Notes: generated by a model not told the origin, from the letters alone. A stretch of DNA of 64,000 bases from B10-G9 sp963712165 (GCA_963712165.1 CAVQGY010000002.1:558001-622000), one strand, 5' to 3'; shown: positions 33,871-42,974, counted from the stretch's first letter. Numbers and translations: made by a program.

Positions 33871-35004
33871 ATGGAAAAACACAACCAGCAAAAAAAACAT
33901 TCTCGTCTATTTCCACTGGATGCCCTTCGTGGATTGCTGATCATACTAATGGCGCTTGATCATGCCAATTACCACATCGCCCAGCAGCATTCCAGCGGGG
34001 AGTACTGGGGAGGATATTATCCGGCTTATGAAAACTCTTTCCATTTTATAACCCGGTTTGTGACCCATTTCTGCGCACCTGGTTTCTTCTTCCTGATGGG
34101 AGTGGGGATGGTCTTATTTCAGTCTTCTCGACAGAAGACGGGGTGGAAGAATGCTGATATCCGCTGGCATTATCTGTTTCGCGGATTGATATTGATTGGA
34201 TTTCAGCTGGTACTCAATTTTGCTCGAGTTTGGTCCACTAGCGGATCTGCTACGCCCATCTGGTATGGCGGCGTACTGGCAGCTCTTGGAGCAGGCATGA
34301 TCTTCTCTATCCCCTTATTGAACCTTAATCCGATTGCCTTGGCAGCTTTTGCTGCCTGGTTGTTTGTTGTAATGGAAGTGTTAACACCTTCACCTATGAT
34401 GTGGGGAAGGAACTTCGATCAGCTAGCAGGTGTGTTGCTCGTATATGGGGGAGGTGGAGAGGATATTTGGATCAACTACCCTCTTCTGGCATGGGTGGAG
34501 CTCATAGTATGCGGGATCCTTTTCGGACGGCTTTTAGAGACACAGGAGGATAGTGCTTACAGTCGGGGGGCAATCATTGGACTGGTATTCCTGGTCGGAT
34601 TTACCATCCTGCGAAGTCTGAATGGGTTTGGTACGATCAGGCCCCTGGGCACTGATACCTGGATGGGCTTTTTGAGTGTTGTGAAGTACCCTCCCAGCCT
34701 GGTCTTTGTACTGCTGACCATGGGAATCAATCTGCTTCTGCTTTGGGCATTCTCTTTCGAACGGGAGAAGAAAGCCTCAAACTGGAACCCCCTGCTTGTA
34801 TTTGGACGAGCACCGCTCTTCTCCTATGTGGCTCATATCTTTATCTATTTGATCCTGGGCAGGATCTTCGTGCCGCAAGGGACCAGTCTGGGAATCATGT
34901 ACCTGTTCTGGCTGGCAGGATTGGTGCTTCTGTATTTTCCGGCTCGGTGGTATGGAAGGTTCAAATCCCGGCAACCTGCCCGGTCTTGGGTGCGGTTGTT
35001 TTAA
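33871..35004 (+). CDS. DUF1624/HGSNAT-like membrane acyltransferase
   Basis: Polytopic membrane protein of about ten helices. The start matches the heparan-alpha-glucosaminide N-acetyltransferase-like (DUF1624) family: RLFPLDALRGLLIILMALDHANYH with the conserved Asp and His, then FITRFVTHFCAPGFFFLMG. Such proteins are thought to move acyl groups across the membrane to sugars; the substrate here is not known. It converges with typA, sharing 4 bp at the 3' ends. Confidence 0.82.
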   Translation: MEKHNQQKKHSRLFPLDALRGLLIILMALDHANYHIAQQHSSGEYWGGYYPAYENSFHFITRFVTHFCAPGFFFLMGVGMVLFQSSRQKTGWKNADIRWHYLFRGLILIGFQLVLNFARVWSTSGSATPIWYGGVLAALGAGMIFSIPLLNLNPIALAAFAAWLFVVMEVLTPSPMMWGRNFDQLAGVLLVYGGGGEDIWINYPLLAWVELIVCGILFGRLLETQEDSAYSRGAIIGLVFLVGFTILRSLNGFGTIRPLGTDTWMGFLSVVKYPPSLVFVLLTMGINLLLLWAFSFEREKKASNWNPLLVFGRAPLFSYVAHIFIYLILGRIFVPQGTSLGIMYLFWLAGLVLLYFPARWYGRFKSRQPARSWVRLF

Positions 35005-36857
35005 CCAGCGGTTTTTTCGGCTTCCTTCTTTTGTGATCTTATTCGATCCCCATGATTGAGGATTCTTTTCCGGATACGTAAATTTTTTGGAGTAACTTCC
35101 AAGAGTTCATCGTTCGCTAAGTACTCGATATATTGGTCAAGGCTCATTTCTCGCGGAGTGACCAGGCGTTGATCTATCTCGCGGATGTTATTTCTCATAT
35201 TGGTGAGATGTTTGGTTTTACAGACATTGATCTCAATATCATCCGGACGTTTATTCTCACCTACGACCATCCCGCCATATACCTCAGTGCCTGGTTCTAT
35301 GAACAAGACACCCCGGCCCTCAGCGTTTTTTAATCCGAATGTTGTTGCTACTCCTGTTTCCCAGGCAACAAGGGACCCATGTGTCCGAACCTCAACTGAG
35401 CCTGCCCGGGGAGCATATTTGTTAAACGAGGTGGCTAATACACCTGTTCCTCTGGTCATGGTTAAGAATTGATGGCGAAAGCCGAGGATTCCCCGGGTGG
35501 GAGCCAGGAAGGTAAGCAATACCGTCCCGGTACTTGATTCCACCATATCCTGGAGCACTCCCTGCCGATGATTAAGGGATTCCATTACTATACCGATATC
35601 TTCCGGTTGAAGTTCTATCCGAACTTCTTCAAAAGGTTCCAGGATTTCGCCGCTCGAGGATGTTTGCAAGATGACTTCCGGACGTGATACGTGGAATTCA
35701 TACCCTTCCCGGCGCATTGTCTCAATTAGAATAGCAAGGTGCAGCTCCCCCCTGCCGGAGACCAGCAGGGTGTCCGCAGAATTGGTTTCTTCAACTTTTA
35801 ACGCCAGGTTGGATCTTGTTTCTCTGAATAGCCGCTCCCGGATTTTGCGTGAAGTTTTCCAAACTCCTTCCCTGCCAAAGAAAGGGGATGTATTCACACC
35901 AAATGCCATCCTCACCGTGGGGGCTTCCACTTCGATCCTGGGGAGAGGGCTTGGGTTTTCTGGATGGCAGATGGTATCGCCTATGGTTATGTCTTCCAGA
36001 CCGGCAACAGCCACGATATCTCCAGCCCTAGCCTGGGAGATTTCTCTGCGCTCCAACCCTTGATAATCATATAAATAAGCAATTTCGCCAGGGATGGCAG
36101 TTTGTTTAGAGGTCAGGTAAACTACCGGATCTCCGACAGAAATCTTTCCGGAAAAAACCCTGCCTATTGCTATAGCTCCTCGAAAATTGTCATAGTCCAG
36201 GGTAGTAACCAGCATTTTTAGGGGCTCATCAGGTTGAACGACTGGGGCAGGGATTGCTTCCAGGATCATCTCGAAGAGGGGTTGTAAATCAGGACCGACT
36301 TCTGGTGTGCGGCCTGCGCGGTGTTCAGTTGCGATGGTATAGACAACCGGGAAATTAGCCTGCTCATCACTCGCTCCGAGCTCAATGAATAAATCAAAGG
36401 TGTCATTGAGTACCTGTGAGGAATTTGCCAATTTGCGATCTACTTTATTAATCACAACGATCACTTTGTGATCAAGCTTTAAAGCTTTTTGGAGGACAAA
36501 CCGCGTTTGAGGTCGAGGCCCTTCAGCGGCGTCAACCAGCAGTAGTACTCCATCAACCATATTCAAAACGCGCTCTACCTCTCCTCCAAAATCTGCATGG
36601 CCGGGAGTGTCAACAATATTGATCTTTACCAGCTGATTATCCCTGGGATCGATGATTTCAATAGCCGTGTTTTTGGAAAGGATGGTAATACCTCTTTCCC
36701 GCTCCAATTCATTTGAATCCATCACCCGTTCCCTGATTATTTTCTTGTCATGAAAGACCCTTGCCTGGCGTAAGAGTCCATCGACCAGAGTGGTTTTTCC
36801 ATGATCAACATGGGCGATGATCGCTAAATTCCTGATGTCTGTTCTGATGATTTCCAT
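35001..36857 (-). CDS. typA: GTP-binding protein TypA/BipA
   Basis: Ribosome-associated translational GTPase used in 50S assembly and stress growth. G1 AHVDHGKTTL, G2 region RERGITILSKN, G3 DTPGHADFGGEV, G4 NKVD. The EF-Tu domain 2, EF-G domains III and V and the TypA-specific C-terminal domain (EPGTEVYGGMVVGENKRPDDIEINVCKTKHLTNMR) are present. The 618 aa is standard. The ATG follows GGGAAA. A hairpin with T7 stands 20 bp upstream in the same transcript. Confidence 0.97.
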   Translation of the reverse strand: MEIIRTDIRNLAIIAHVDHGKTTLVDGLLRQARVFHDKKIIRERVMDSNELERERGITILSKNTAIEIIDPRDNQLVKINIVDTPGHADFGGEVERVLNMVDGVLLLVDAAEGPRPQTRFVLQKALKLDHKVIVVINKVDRKLANSSQVLNDTFDLFIELGASDEQANFPVVYTIATEHRAGRTPEVGPDLQPLFEMILEAIPAPVVQPDEPLKMLVTTLDYDNFRGAIAIGRVFSGKISVGDPVVYLTSKQTAIPGEIAYLYDYQGLERREISQARAGDIVAVAGLEDITIGDTICHPENPSPLPRIEVEAPTVRMAFGVNTSPFFGREGVWKTSRKIRERLFRETRSNLALKVEETNSADTLLVSGRGELHLAILIETMRREGYEFHVSRPEVILQTSSSGEILEPFEEVRIELQPEDIGIVMESLNHRQGVLQDMVESSTGTVLLTFLAPTRGILGFRHQFLTMTRGTGVLATSFNKYAPRAGSVEVRTHGSLVAWETGVATTFGLKNAEGRGVLFIEPGTEVYGGMVVGENKRPDDIEINVCKTKHLTNMRNNIREIDQRLVTPREMSLDQYIEYLANDELLEVTPKNLRIRKRILNHGDRIRSQKKEAEKTAG

Positions 36858-36877
36858 AATTTCCCATTTCTGGTATT

Positions 36878-36902
36878 AAAAAAACCGACCGAACATGGCC
36901 GG
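36878..36902 (-). terminator. Hairpin plus T7 just upstream of typA
   Basis: On the minus strand CCGGCC (36902-36897) and GGTCGG (36890-36885) form a 6-bp stem (one G-U) followed by seven T. It is likely the terminator of the PadR-DUF2812 unit. Because it ends 20 bp before the typA start it could also act as an attenuator in the typA leader. Confidence 0.55.
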
Positions 36903-36941
36903 ATTTCATGATAAATTAACGCTGCAAGTTTACCAGAGGAA

Positions 36942-37145
36942 TTAGATTGTGGATAGAGTAGTCAATATTTCAGTTGGTTGAACCGAGGATATTTGCCGAT
37001 CGCGCTGAGGGTCCGTATGAACCCAGTCCTGGTATGAGGGCTGGTAATTATGGGTGCCTTTTCGTTTATACGGCATTTCCAAATCAATCCAGCCCTCCCG
37101 ATGATGAGTGAGGATATCGTTGGTGACAATCTCCTTGGTTTCCAC
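36942..37145 (-). CDS. Possible small protein, unrecognised
   Basis: A 67-codon frame begins with GTG 12 bp after the DUF2812 stop and ends before the hairpin upstream of typA, so position would fit a third gene of the PadR unit. The ribosome site is poor (GGGG close to the start). The product is charged, Gln/Thr-rich, with no signal or membrane segment and no known motif. It may be chance. Confidence 0.25.
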   Translation of the reverse strand: METKEIVTNDILTHHREGWIDLEMPYKRKGTHNYQPSYQDWVHTDPQRDRQISSVQPTEILTTLSTI

Positions 37146-37157
37146 TTGCCCCGGTTA

Positions 37158-37688
37158 TCAGCGGCCTTTTGTTCTCAACTGATTGATTCTCCGGAATATC
37201 TGGATCATCGCCATGGCATACAAGACCATGATCGCGGTTGAGAGCACGACCAGGACTGTCATGAAGGGCCCGTAGCGCAGAGTGTCTGATACTTTGGGCA
37301 GTATGATGGTCATGATGGGGAGAAAAATCACCAGGTACATTAATAGGCGGTTATATTTCCCTATCTTGGAATCAAGATCACTATAGATTTCTGGGATCTC
37401 ACTCCCGTTCACCATATGGCGGAAATAGACCCATCCGCCCATATCCCCTATATGTTCCCACCCGGCATCAGCAAAGAGCTGCAGGTAAGAGTCTCGTTCC
37501 TTGGCTTTCAGCGCCTGGAAGTCCAGGCGGTAGACATAGTTGCCGGGCTCTCCTTGTCGGAAATGGTAGGTGCCCGGTAGAGAAACAGATTCCAGGTGCA
37601 GGCCACTGGCAGCCATTTCCGCTAGCCAAGCTTCTTCTTTCTCGTCCTGCCAGGCCCAGAACCATTTGAATTGATTGATGGTCTTCAT
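37158..37688 (-). CDS. DUF2812 domain membrane protein
   Basis: Paired with a PadR regulator, as DUF2812 proteins usually are. Residues 1-110 form the DUF2812 domain (KWFWAWQDEKEEAWLAEMAASGLHLE and GDMGGWVYFR), and two transmembrane helices follow (YNRLLMYLVIFLPIMTIILP and PFMTVLVVLSTAIMVLYAM). The ATG at 37688 follows AAGGAGT, which overlaps the padR stop two bases away, so the genes are coupled. Function unknown; a membrane target of PadR control is likely. Confidence 0.85.
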   Translation of the reverse strand: MKTINQFKWFWAWQDEKEEAWLAEMAASGLHLESVSLPGTYHFRQGEPGNYVYRLDFQALKAKERDSYLQLFADAGWEHIGDMGGWVYFRHMVNGSEIPEIYSDLDSKIGKYNRLLMYLVIFLPIMTIILPKVSDTLRYGPFMTVLVVLSTAIMVLYAMAMIQIFRRINQLRTKGR

Positions 37689-37690
37689 AT

Positions 37691-38044
37691 TCAAGATACT
37701 CCTTCGCCGCTTGTAGTCGCAGCCCATAATTCATTATTATTAACCGCATTTTCTATCATGATTTGGTAGCGGTGGATCTGATCGCGAAGGACCTGTTTCC
37801 CAAGTTCTGTTACTTGGTAGATCTTCCGGCGTCCTTCTGTGCCAGCCAGTGTGACCAATTTTGCCTTCTCTAGGGCAGTAAAAGCGCCATAGATTGTGCC
37901 TGGTGCCAATCGGATCGTTCCCTGGCTTACCTCTTCGGCCTCCTGCATCACAGCGTAGCCGTGTTTGGGAGTGACCAGGGCCAGCAGGATGTAAAAGGTC
38001 GCTTCGGTCAGGGGTAAATATTTGTTGGTTATATTTTGGGCCAT
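37691..38044 (-). CDS. PadR family transcriptional regulator
   Basis: Winged-helix repressor. The PadR domain covers residues 8-85: LTEATFYILLALVTPKHGYAVMQ, then GTIYGAFTALEKAKLVTLAG, and RRKIYQVTELGKQVL for the wing and helix. A short C-terminal helix follows (RYQIMIENAVNNNE). The ATG at 38044 follows GGAGGGC; an in-frame extension upstream has no site. The promoter carries an inverted repeat across its -10, suggesting autorepression. It precedes and probably controls the DUF2812 gene. Confidence 0.9.
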   Translation of the reverse strand: MAQNITNKYLPLTEATFYILLALVTPKHGYAVMQEAEEVSQGTIRLAPGTIYGAFTALEKAKLVTLAGTEGRRKIYQVTELGKQVLRDQIHRYQIMIENAVNNNELWAATTSGEGVS

Positions 38045-38088
38045 TTGCCCTCCTTGATTAATACGCACACCGTTATAGCGCAAGACGA

Positions 38089-38133
38089 TATATCGTTAAG
38101 CGATATAATACAGTATGGCAGTATGTTTGTCAA
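38089..38133 (-). promoter_or_regulatory. padR promoter with overlapping operator palindrome
   Basis: On the minus strand: -35 TTGACA (38133-38128), 17-nt spacer, -10 TATTAT (38110-38105). The inverted repeat TATATCG (38089-38095) and CGATATA (38101-38107) with a 5-nt centre overlaps the -10 and the start site, a usual place for a PadR operator. Confidence 0.75.
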
Positions 38134-38203
38134 GGGTACATTGGTGTAGGGGTTTACCATAGACCAGCTTATAATTAAATATCAATGAGCCTGGAGGCGA
38201 TGT

Positions 38204-38821
38204 ATGACGAAGATCGATTTTAAGAAGGAATGGAAATATCTCTACCAACCTTCAAAAAAGGATTTTGAGGTTGTGGATGTTCCGCAGATGACCTTTTTGA
38301 TGGTGGATGGACATGGTGATCCAAATACAGCACCGGAATATACCCAGGCTGTTGAGGCTCTTTATGCGGTAGCTTATAAGATCAAGTTCTATAGCAAAAA
38401 GGATGGCCGAGATTATGTCGTGCCGCCGCTGGAAGGATTGTGGTGGGCGGAGGATATGAATAACTTTACCTTGACCAGAGATAAGAGCCGTTGGGAGTGG
38501 ACCATGATGATCATGACCCCAGAATGGACCACCAGCGAAATGGTAGAGACCGCCAGACAGGATGCAGCGAGTAATAAGGAACTGCCAGGATTGAGTGAAT
38601 TACGCTGGGAGCCCTACCAGGAAGGCCTCTCTGCCCAGATCTTGCATCTCGGATCCTATGATGATGAAGGGCCGGTACTGGCGCGTCTTCACGAAGATTG
38701 GATGCCGTCCAACGGCTATACCTTCAATGGGCTGCACCATGAGATCTACCTGAGCGATCCCCGCCGGGTTGAGGAACATAAACTTAAGACTATCCTGCGG
38801 CAGCCCATTCGAAAGATCTGA
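38204..38821 (+). CDS. GyrI-like small-molecule binding domain protein
   Basis: Single-domain GyrI-like (SHS2 fold) protein, a family that binds or hydrolyses small aromatic compounds. The sequence has the typical opening KKEWKYLYQPSKKDFEVVDVP, then FLMVDGHGDPN, LEGLWWAEDMNNF, and the ending GLHHEIYLSDPRR. The ATG at 38204 follows GGAGG. It is divergent to the PadR unit, sharing its upstream region, so a joint role in detoxification is possible. Confidence 0.88.
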   Translation: MTKIDFKKEWKYLYQPSKKDFEVVDVPQMTFLMVDGHGDPNTAPEYTQAVEALYAVAYKIKFYSKKDGRDYVVPPLEGLWWAEDMNNFTLTRDKSRWEWTMMIMTPEWTTSEMVETARQDAASNKELPGLSELRWEPYQEGLSAQILHLGSYDDEGPVLARLHEDWMPSNGYTFNGLHHEIYLSDPRRVEEHKLKTILRQPIRKI

Positions 38822-38979
38822 TCCAGCAAGGGATTGGCAACCCCGATTCTCTCAAAGCAGTCCTGCCCCGTCCAGCGATCAGTCTAGCGTGGTTGATTTA
38901 ATGTACAATAGGATGTAAGAAATCCCACTTAGAGTGTCCTCGTCAGATTCCAGAACGAGAATTGGCAGGAGGTTCTCTT

Positions 38980-39240
38980 ATGAATGACTTGCTGATGTTG
39001 GAAAGGTACTTTCCAGGGGGCAGTCTGGAGGGCGGCATCGAACTGGCGAATCGACTTGATTGGGGATTATCAGTCCAGATGTCGGGAGAGGATTTTGTAG
39101 TATCCAGCGGCAATGAGCCGATTTTAAGGACTGAAAGCAAGGACGCCCTACAGTCTTTTATTTATGGATTGGGACTGGCTTACGCCGTACTGCCGGAGGA
39201 ACTCTTCATCTCGCTCGAAAAAGCCCTGGAAGAGCTTTGA
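38980..39240 (+). CDS. Small hypothetical protein
   Basis: An 86-aa protein with no recognised family. AGGAGG lies directly before ATG 38980, which decides the start. It has a mixed alpha/beta composition with an acidic C-terminal helix (PEELFISLEKALEEL), no signal peptide and no membrane helix. The next gene begins 43 bp after. Confidence 0.6.
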   Translation: MNDLLMLERYFPGGSLEGGIELANRLDWGLSVQMSGEDFVVSSGNEPILRTESKDALQSFIYGLGLAYAVLPEELFISLEKALEEL

Positions 39241-39283
39241 TCCTTTATCAGTTCAACATTGCCTCTCCAACCAAGGAGCAATC

Positions 39284-40180
39284 ATGTCACCTAATGAGAA
39301 ATCCAGATGGCTTGATGGACGAAAGCAGCGCCTGATAGGATTTGTTGCTGTGGTTGTAATGATCAGCCTGTCGTGCAATTTACCAACCTCACTGCCAATC
39401 ACTAACCCGATAAAACCCGCGGGCTATGTGGAAACGGGTGTTGCTGGAACGCTGGTCGCAATCGAGAACACTCTCCTGCCTGGGGTTGTAGATTTGGAGG
39501 GCACTGGCACTCAGACTCCGGATGAATCCTCATCTCTCACAACTACTCCAACAGGGTTATTGACAACCCCTGCTGCTGTTCAAGTGTTCTTGTCCGAAAA
39601 CACCAACTGCCGATTAGGGCAGGGGACTTCTTTTGAAATAGTAACCATCCTTCTTAAAGGGGAAGAGGCTGAAGCCGTTGGAGTAGATTCATCAGGAAAA
39701 TATTGGTATATCCGGCGCCCTGATAAATTCACAGAATTCTGCTGGCTGTGGGCTACATATGCTACTCCTACTGGACCTTTTGAATCCCTGCCTGTTTTTA
39801 CTCCAATTCCAACATCTACGCCGGGTTTTCAATTTGAGATTGCCTATCACACAAATATTGGCCTTTGTGGGGGCTTTTATGTTCTGCAATACCGGATAAC
39901 GAATACCGGCAGCGTAACCCTGGAATCCTGGAATACCACCTCAACAGATCATACCGGGGGATCAAATCCGGCACCCAACCAGCAGGATAAATTCTTTGAT
40001 ATAACTGGATGCGCTCCTGTTGGTGACATGGCGAATCTTTCACCCGGCCAGGCTTATTATGTCAACTCCATGTACGTTAACGATCCTGTGGGGCATGACA
40101 TCACTGTTAATGTGCAGATCTGTAGTGAGGACAGCCTGGGAGGAAACTGCATATCACGGACGATACGCCATACGCCCTGA
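39284..40180 (+). CDS. Lipoprotein/secreted protein with SH3b-like domain
   Basis: ATG 39284 follows AAGGAG. The hydrophobic segment (LIGFVAVVVMISLSC) ends with a lipobox-like Cys, indicating a surface lipoprotein. A Thr/Ser-rich linker precedes an SH3b-like domain at about residues 100-150 (NTNCRLGQGTSFEIVTILLKGEEAEAVG and WYIRRPDKFTEFCWLW), typical of cell-wall-associated proteins. A Thr/Pro hinge leads to a beta-rich C-terminal domain with paired Cys (IGLCGGFYVLQYRITNTGSVTLESW). The role is unknown. Confidence 0.78.
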   Translation: MSPNEKSRWLDGRKQRLIGFVAVVVMISLSCNLPTSLPITNPIKPAGYVETGVAGTLVAIENTLLPGVVDLEGTGTQTPDESSSLTTTPTGLLTTPAAVQVFLSENTNCRLGQGTSFEIVTILLKGEEAEAVGVDSSGKYWYIRRPDKFTEFCWLWATYATPTGPFESLPVFTPIPTSTPGFQFEIAYHTNIGLCGGFYVLQYRITNTGSVTLESWNTTSTDHTGGSNPAPNQQDKFFDITGCAPVGDMANLSPGQAYYVNSMYVNDPVGHDITVNVQICSEDSLGGNCISRTIRHTP

Positions 40181-40285
40181 CCTATGAGTTTCTGGATCGA
40201 ACAGCATGCCTGGGATCAATTCTGGACCGCGTTTTATCTATCGACCTTAAAACCAAGGCTCATAAGAATCTCCAAGGATAAAAAA

Positions 40286-40648
40286 ATGATCAATCTGGTG
40301 AATCTGGCTGATAAATATTTATTAATGAATGAGCATTGGAACCCAAAGATCATTGCTCAACTGAATGACTACCAAATTAAAATTGCCAAGATCCAGGGCG
40401 AGTTTGTCTGGCACAGTCACCCGGATACAGACGAGTTGTTCCTGGTTGTTGATGGTTTATTGACCATCCATCTGCGAGATGGTGATCTGGAACTTGCTCC
40501 TGGCGAGTTATGTGTCATCCCCAAGGGAGTAGAGCACAAACCGGCTGCTGATACGGAATGCCAGATCCTGATGGTTGAGCCAGCCGGCACCCTGAATACG
40601 GGTGATGCCGGGGGAGAGCGGACAATTGAGGCAGCCGAGTGGATCTGA
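40286..40648 (+). CDS. Cupin domain protein
   Basis: Small single-domain cupin, probably metal-binding. Motif 1 is FVWHSHPDTDELFLVVDG with His-x-His and Glu, and motif 2 is PGELCVIPKGVEHKP with the last His. The 120 aa is normal for this class. The start at 40286 is near an AAGGA site; the longer frame to 40184 is unlike cupins. Substrate unknown. Confidence 0.88.
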   Translation: MINLVNLADKYLLMNEHWNPKIIAQLNDYQIKIAKIQGEFVWHSHPDTDELFLVVDGLLTIHLRDGDLELAPGELCVIPKGVEHKPAADTECQILMVEPAGTLNTGDAGGERTIEAAEWI

Positions 40649-40679
40649 TAAGCGAATTTGATCACAGGGAATATTGATT

Positions 40680-41699
40680 ATGAGGAATATATGGAATCCG
40701 GGTGTTTTTCATGGGAACAGGCAGGACCGACAATTTTTTGAAGGTTGGTATTTCAAGCTGATCTCTGAAGACATGCAATCTCGCTGGGCAGTGATTCCCG
40801 GGGTGTTTTATCATCCAGATCCCCAGCTGCGGCATGCTTTTATTCAGGTCCTAGACGGGAATACCAGCCAGGTAACATATCACCGTTTTCCAGCAGAGGA
40901 TTTTCTGGCCTCCAAGACTAAATTTGAGATTCAGATAGGCAGGAATCTTTTCTGGGAAGAAGGACTGCTGCTGGATCTGGACAATGATGCCCAGCAGGTC
41001 GCGGGAGAGATTCAATTTGGCAAGCTCAACCCTTGGCCCGTAAAGTTGCTTTCTCCGGGAGTGATGGGACCCTTCCGTTTTGCTCCCTTTATGCAGACAT
41101 ATCATGGTGTGCTGAGCCTTGATCATTCTCTGGATGGGGTATTGAAGATCCAGCAAACCCGGGTGGATTTTAGTGGAGGGCGAGGATACATAGAAAAAGA
41201 TTGGGGTCAGACATTTCCCCGGGCATATATCTGGATGCAAAGCAATCATTTTCCTGAACCGGGGATTTCTTTTACAGCTTCTGTTGCCACTATTCCCTGG
41301 CTGTCAGGATGGTTTCGTGGTTTCCTGGTGGGTCTGCTGGTCGAGGGGAGGTTATTCCGATTCACTACCTACCTGGGATCTGAGGTCCAGAGTTTGACAG
41401 TGAATGATAAATATGTTACCTGGACAGTTGTCGGCACGTCCAGATCTGATCCTGCAGGCGAATTTCCAGCTTATGAATTGAGTATCTTGGCTGAGCGGGG
41501 GCAAGGAGGGTTGTTGTCCTCACCCGAAATGAATGGCATGACTCCCAGGATCCTGGAGAGCTTAAAGGCTTCAATTGGAGTCAAGTTAAGTGGACTGGAC
41601 AAGGATGGTAATCCAGTGCAAACCATCTACCAGGGCCTGGGTTCCTGTGGAGGTTTGGAAGTTGCAGGAACGATCAGCGAGATTGTCGATCAGGATTAG
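40680..41699 (+). CDS. Tocopherol cyclase-like family protein
   Basis: Related in sequence pattern to plant and cyanobacterial tocopherol cyclase (PF14249). Signs are WNPGVFHGNRQDRQFFEGWYFKL at the N-terminus and the family motif GYIEKDWGQTFPRAYIWMQSNHF near residue 170. Length is 339 aa. An anaerobe has no obvious need for tocopherol, and bacterial homologues outside cyanobacteria are of unknown function, perhaps acting on other prenyl lipids. ATG 40680 is preferred over a TTG two codons upstream. Confidence 0.82.
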   Translation: MRNIWNPGVFHGNRQDRQFFEGWYFKLISEDMQSRWAVIPGVFYHPDPQLRHAFIQVLDGNTSQVTYHRFPAEDFLASKTKFEIQIGRNLFWEEGLLLDLDNDAQQVAGEIQFGKLNPWPVKLLSPGVMGPFRFAPFMQTYHGVLSLDHSLDGVLKIQQTRVDFSGGRGYIEKDWGQTFPRAYIWMQSNHFPEPGISFTASVATIPWLSGWFRGFLVGLLVEGRLFRFTTYLGSEVQSLTVNDKYVTWTVVGTSRSDPAGEFPAYELSILAERGQGGLLSSPEMNGMTPRILESLKASIGVKLSGLDKDGNPVQTIYQGLGSCGGLEVAGTISEIVDQD

Positions 41700-41711
41700 G
41701 GACAGGAATAA

Positions 41712-42380
41712 ATGATCAATTTATCATCCAATTGGCAGGAGGGACCAGATGGGGTGACGGTGGGATTATTATGTGTTGACAATATTCCCAACTTACCAGA
41801 TCATCCAGCTTTAAAGTCTGCCAGAAAAAACCTCGAGCAGGAACTGAGAAACAGGTATGAGGAGTATGACAGACAATCTCTCCGCGATCTGCCGGTATTT
41901 TCGGCTTACGGCTCTTTTTACCGTCAATTCAGGAAAACTTACCATATCCAACTGCAGTTGGAATCGATCGTTTTTAAAGGGAAATCCATCCATTCCCCCT
42001 CTGCCCTGGTAGGGGCAATGTTTATGGCCGAACTGAAAACCGGCCTACTGACTGCCGCTCATGATCTGGCGTCTTTGATACTTCCCCTCACAGCGGATAT
42101 TGCCCAGGGAAATGAGACCTACCTGCGCCTGGACGGCATGAATCAAGAATTAAAAGCTGGAGATCTCTTTATCCGCGATGGACAGGGTATTCTATCTTCC
42201 GTTATCTATGGACCGGATCAACGCACCAGAATCCAGCTTAACACAAAACAGGCTGTTTATACCACCTATGGCCCTCCCGGAATCTCCCGGGAACAGGTTC
42301 GGGAGGAACTGGAAATTCTGGAAGGGTATCTTCGGTTATTTGCTCCTCAGTTATCCCGGAAAGTGTTAGAGATCTTCTGA
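41712..42380 (+). CDS. B3/B4 tRNA-binding-domain protein
   Basis: Free-standing B3/B4 domain, the editing-site module otherwise found in the beta subunit of phenylalanyl-tRNA synthetase. Signs are LRDLPVFSAYGSFYRQFRKTYH, KSIHSPSALVGAMFMAEL, the AAHDLASL region and GISREQVREELEIL. Stand-alone members may hydrolyse mischarged tRNAs or bind other ligands. The ATG follows AGGA, 12 bp after the previous stop, so the two are probably co-transcribed. Confidence 0.85.
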   Translation: MINLSSNWQEGPDGVTVGLLCVDNIPNLPDHPALKSARKNLEQELRNRYEEYDRQSLRDLPVFSAYGSFYRQFRKTYHIQLQLESIVFKGKSIHSPSALVGAMFMAELKTGLLTAAHDLASLILPLTADIAQGNETYLRLDGMNQELKAGDLFIRDGQGILSSVIYGPDQRTRIQLNTKQAVYTTYGPPGISREQVREELEILEGYLRLFAPQLSRKVLEIF

Positions 42381-42533
42381 GCTTATGCTCACCCTGGAAG
42401 AAGTCAATCATTTAATCTAACTGATAACTATCGTTTTTAAAATACCCCGGATTGGAGAGAAATGGGTATCGCTTACCCCTGCTACATTGCTTTGTTTTAC
42501 ATTTATTCTCCTCTGTGTAATAATTAGAACTCT

Positions 42534-42974
42534 ATGGGAAATTTCTTCTCGACCTCAAAAAAGACCCTGGTGATCCTGGCAGCAGTGGTTTGGTATATTG
42601 GAGCGGGCATGCTGTTTCGGAGCGGGTTAGAGCTTTTATCCCAGGCCCGAGAACTGCGCCCCGGCAGCTCCTGGCACTGGTTCTTTATTATCTTCGGAAT
42701 TATCCTGGGAATCTTTCAGGCACGGACAATATTCGCCCGAAGCTGCCGGAATAACATCCAACGCATCCGGGAATTAGAGCATCCCAAACTATGGGAATTC
42801 TTCCGCCCCGGTTTTTTCTTAGCTCTGGCAGGAATGATCACTGCAGGAGTGATTCTTGACCATGTATCTCAGGGGATTTATCTTTTTATGCTATTTGTTG
42901 CGGGATTGGATCTTGCCCTGACCATCTCCCTGCTTGGCAGCAGCCTGATCTTCTGGAAAGAAAGAATAGAATAG
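42534..42974 (+). CDS. Small integral membrane protein
   Basis: A 146-aa protein with about four transmembrane helices (TLVILAAVVWYIGAGMLF, WHWFFIIFGIILGIFQA, GFFLALAGMITAGVIL and IYLFMLFVAGLDLALTISLL) and a basic loop after helix 2. No family recognised. TTTACA (42496-42501) and TAATAA (42518-42523) may be its promoter, only 10 bp before the ATG. Confidence 0.65.
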   Translation: MGNFFSTSKKTLVILAAVVWYIGAGMLFRSGLELLSQARELRPGSSWHWFFIIFGIILGIFQARTIFARSCRNNIQRIRELEHPKLWEFFRPGFFLALAGMITAGVILDHVSQGIYLFMLFVAGLDLALTISLLGSSLIFWKERIE

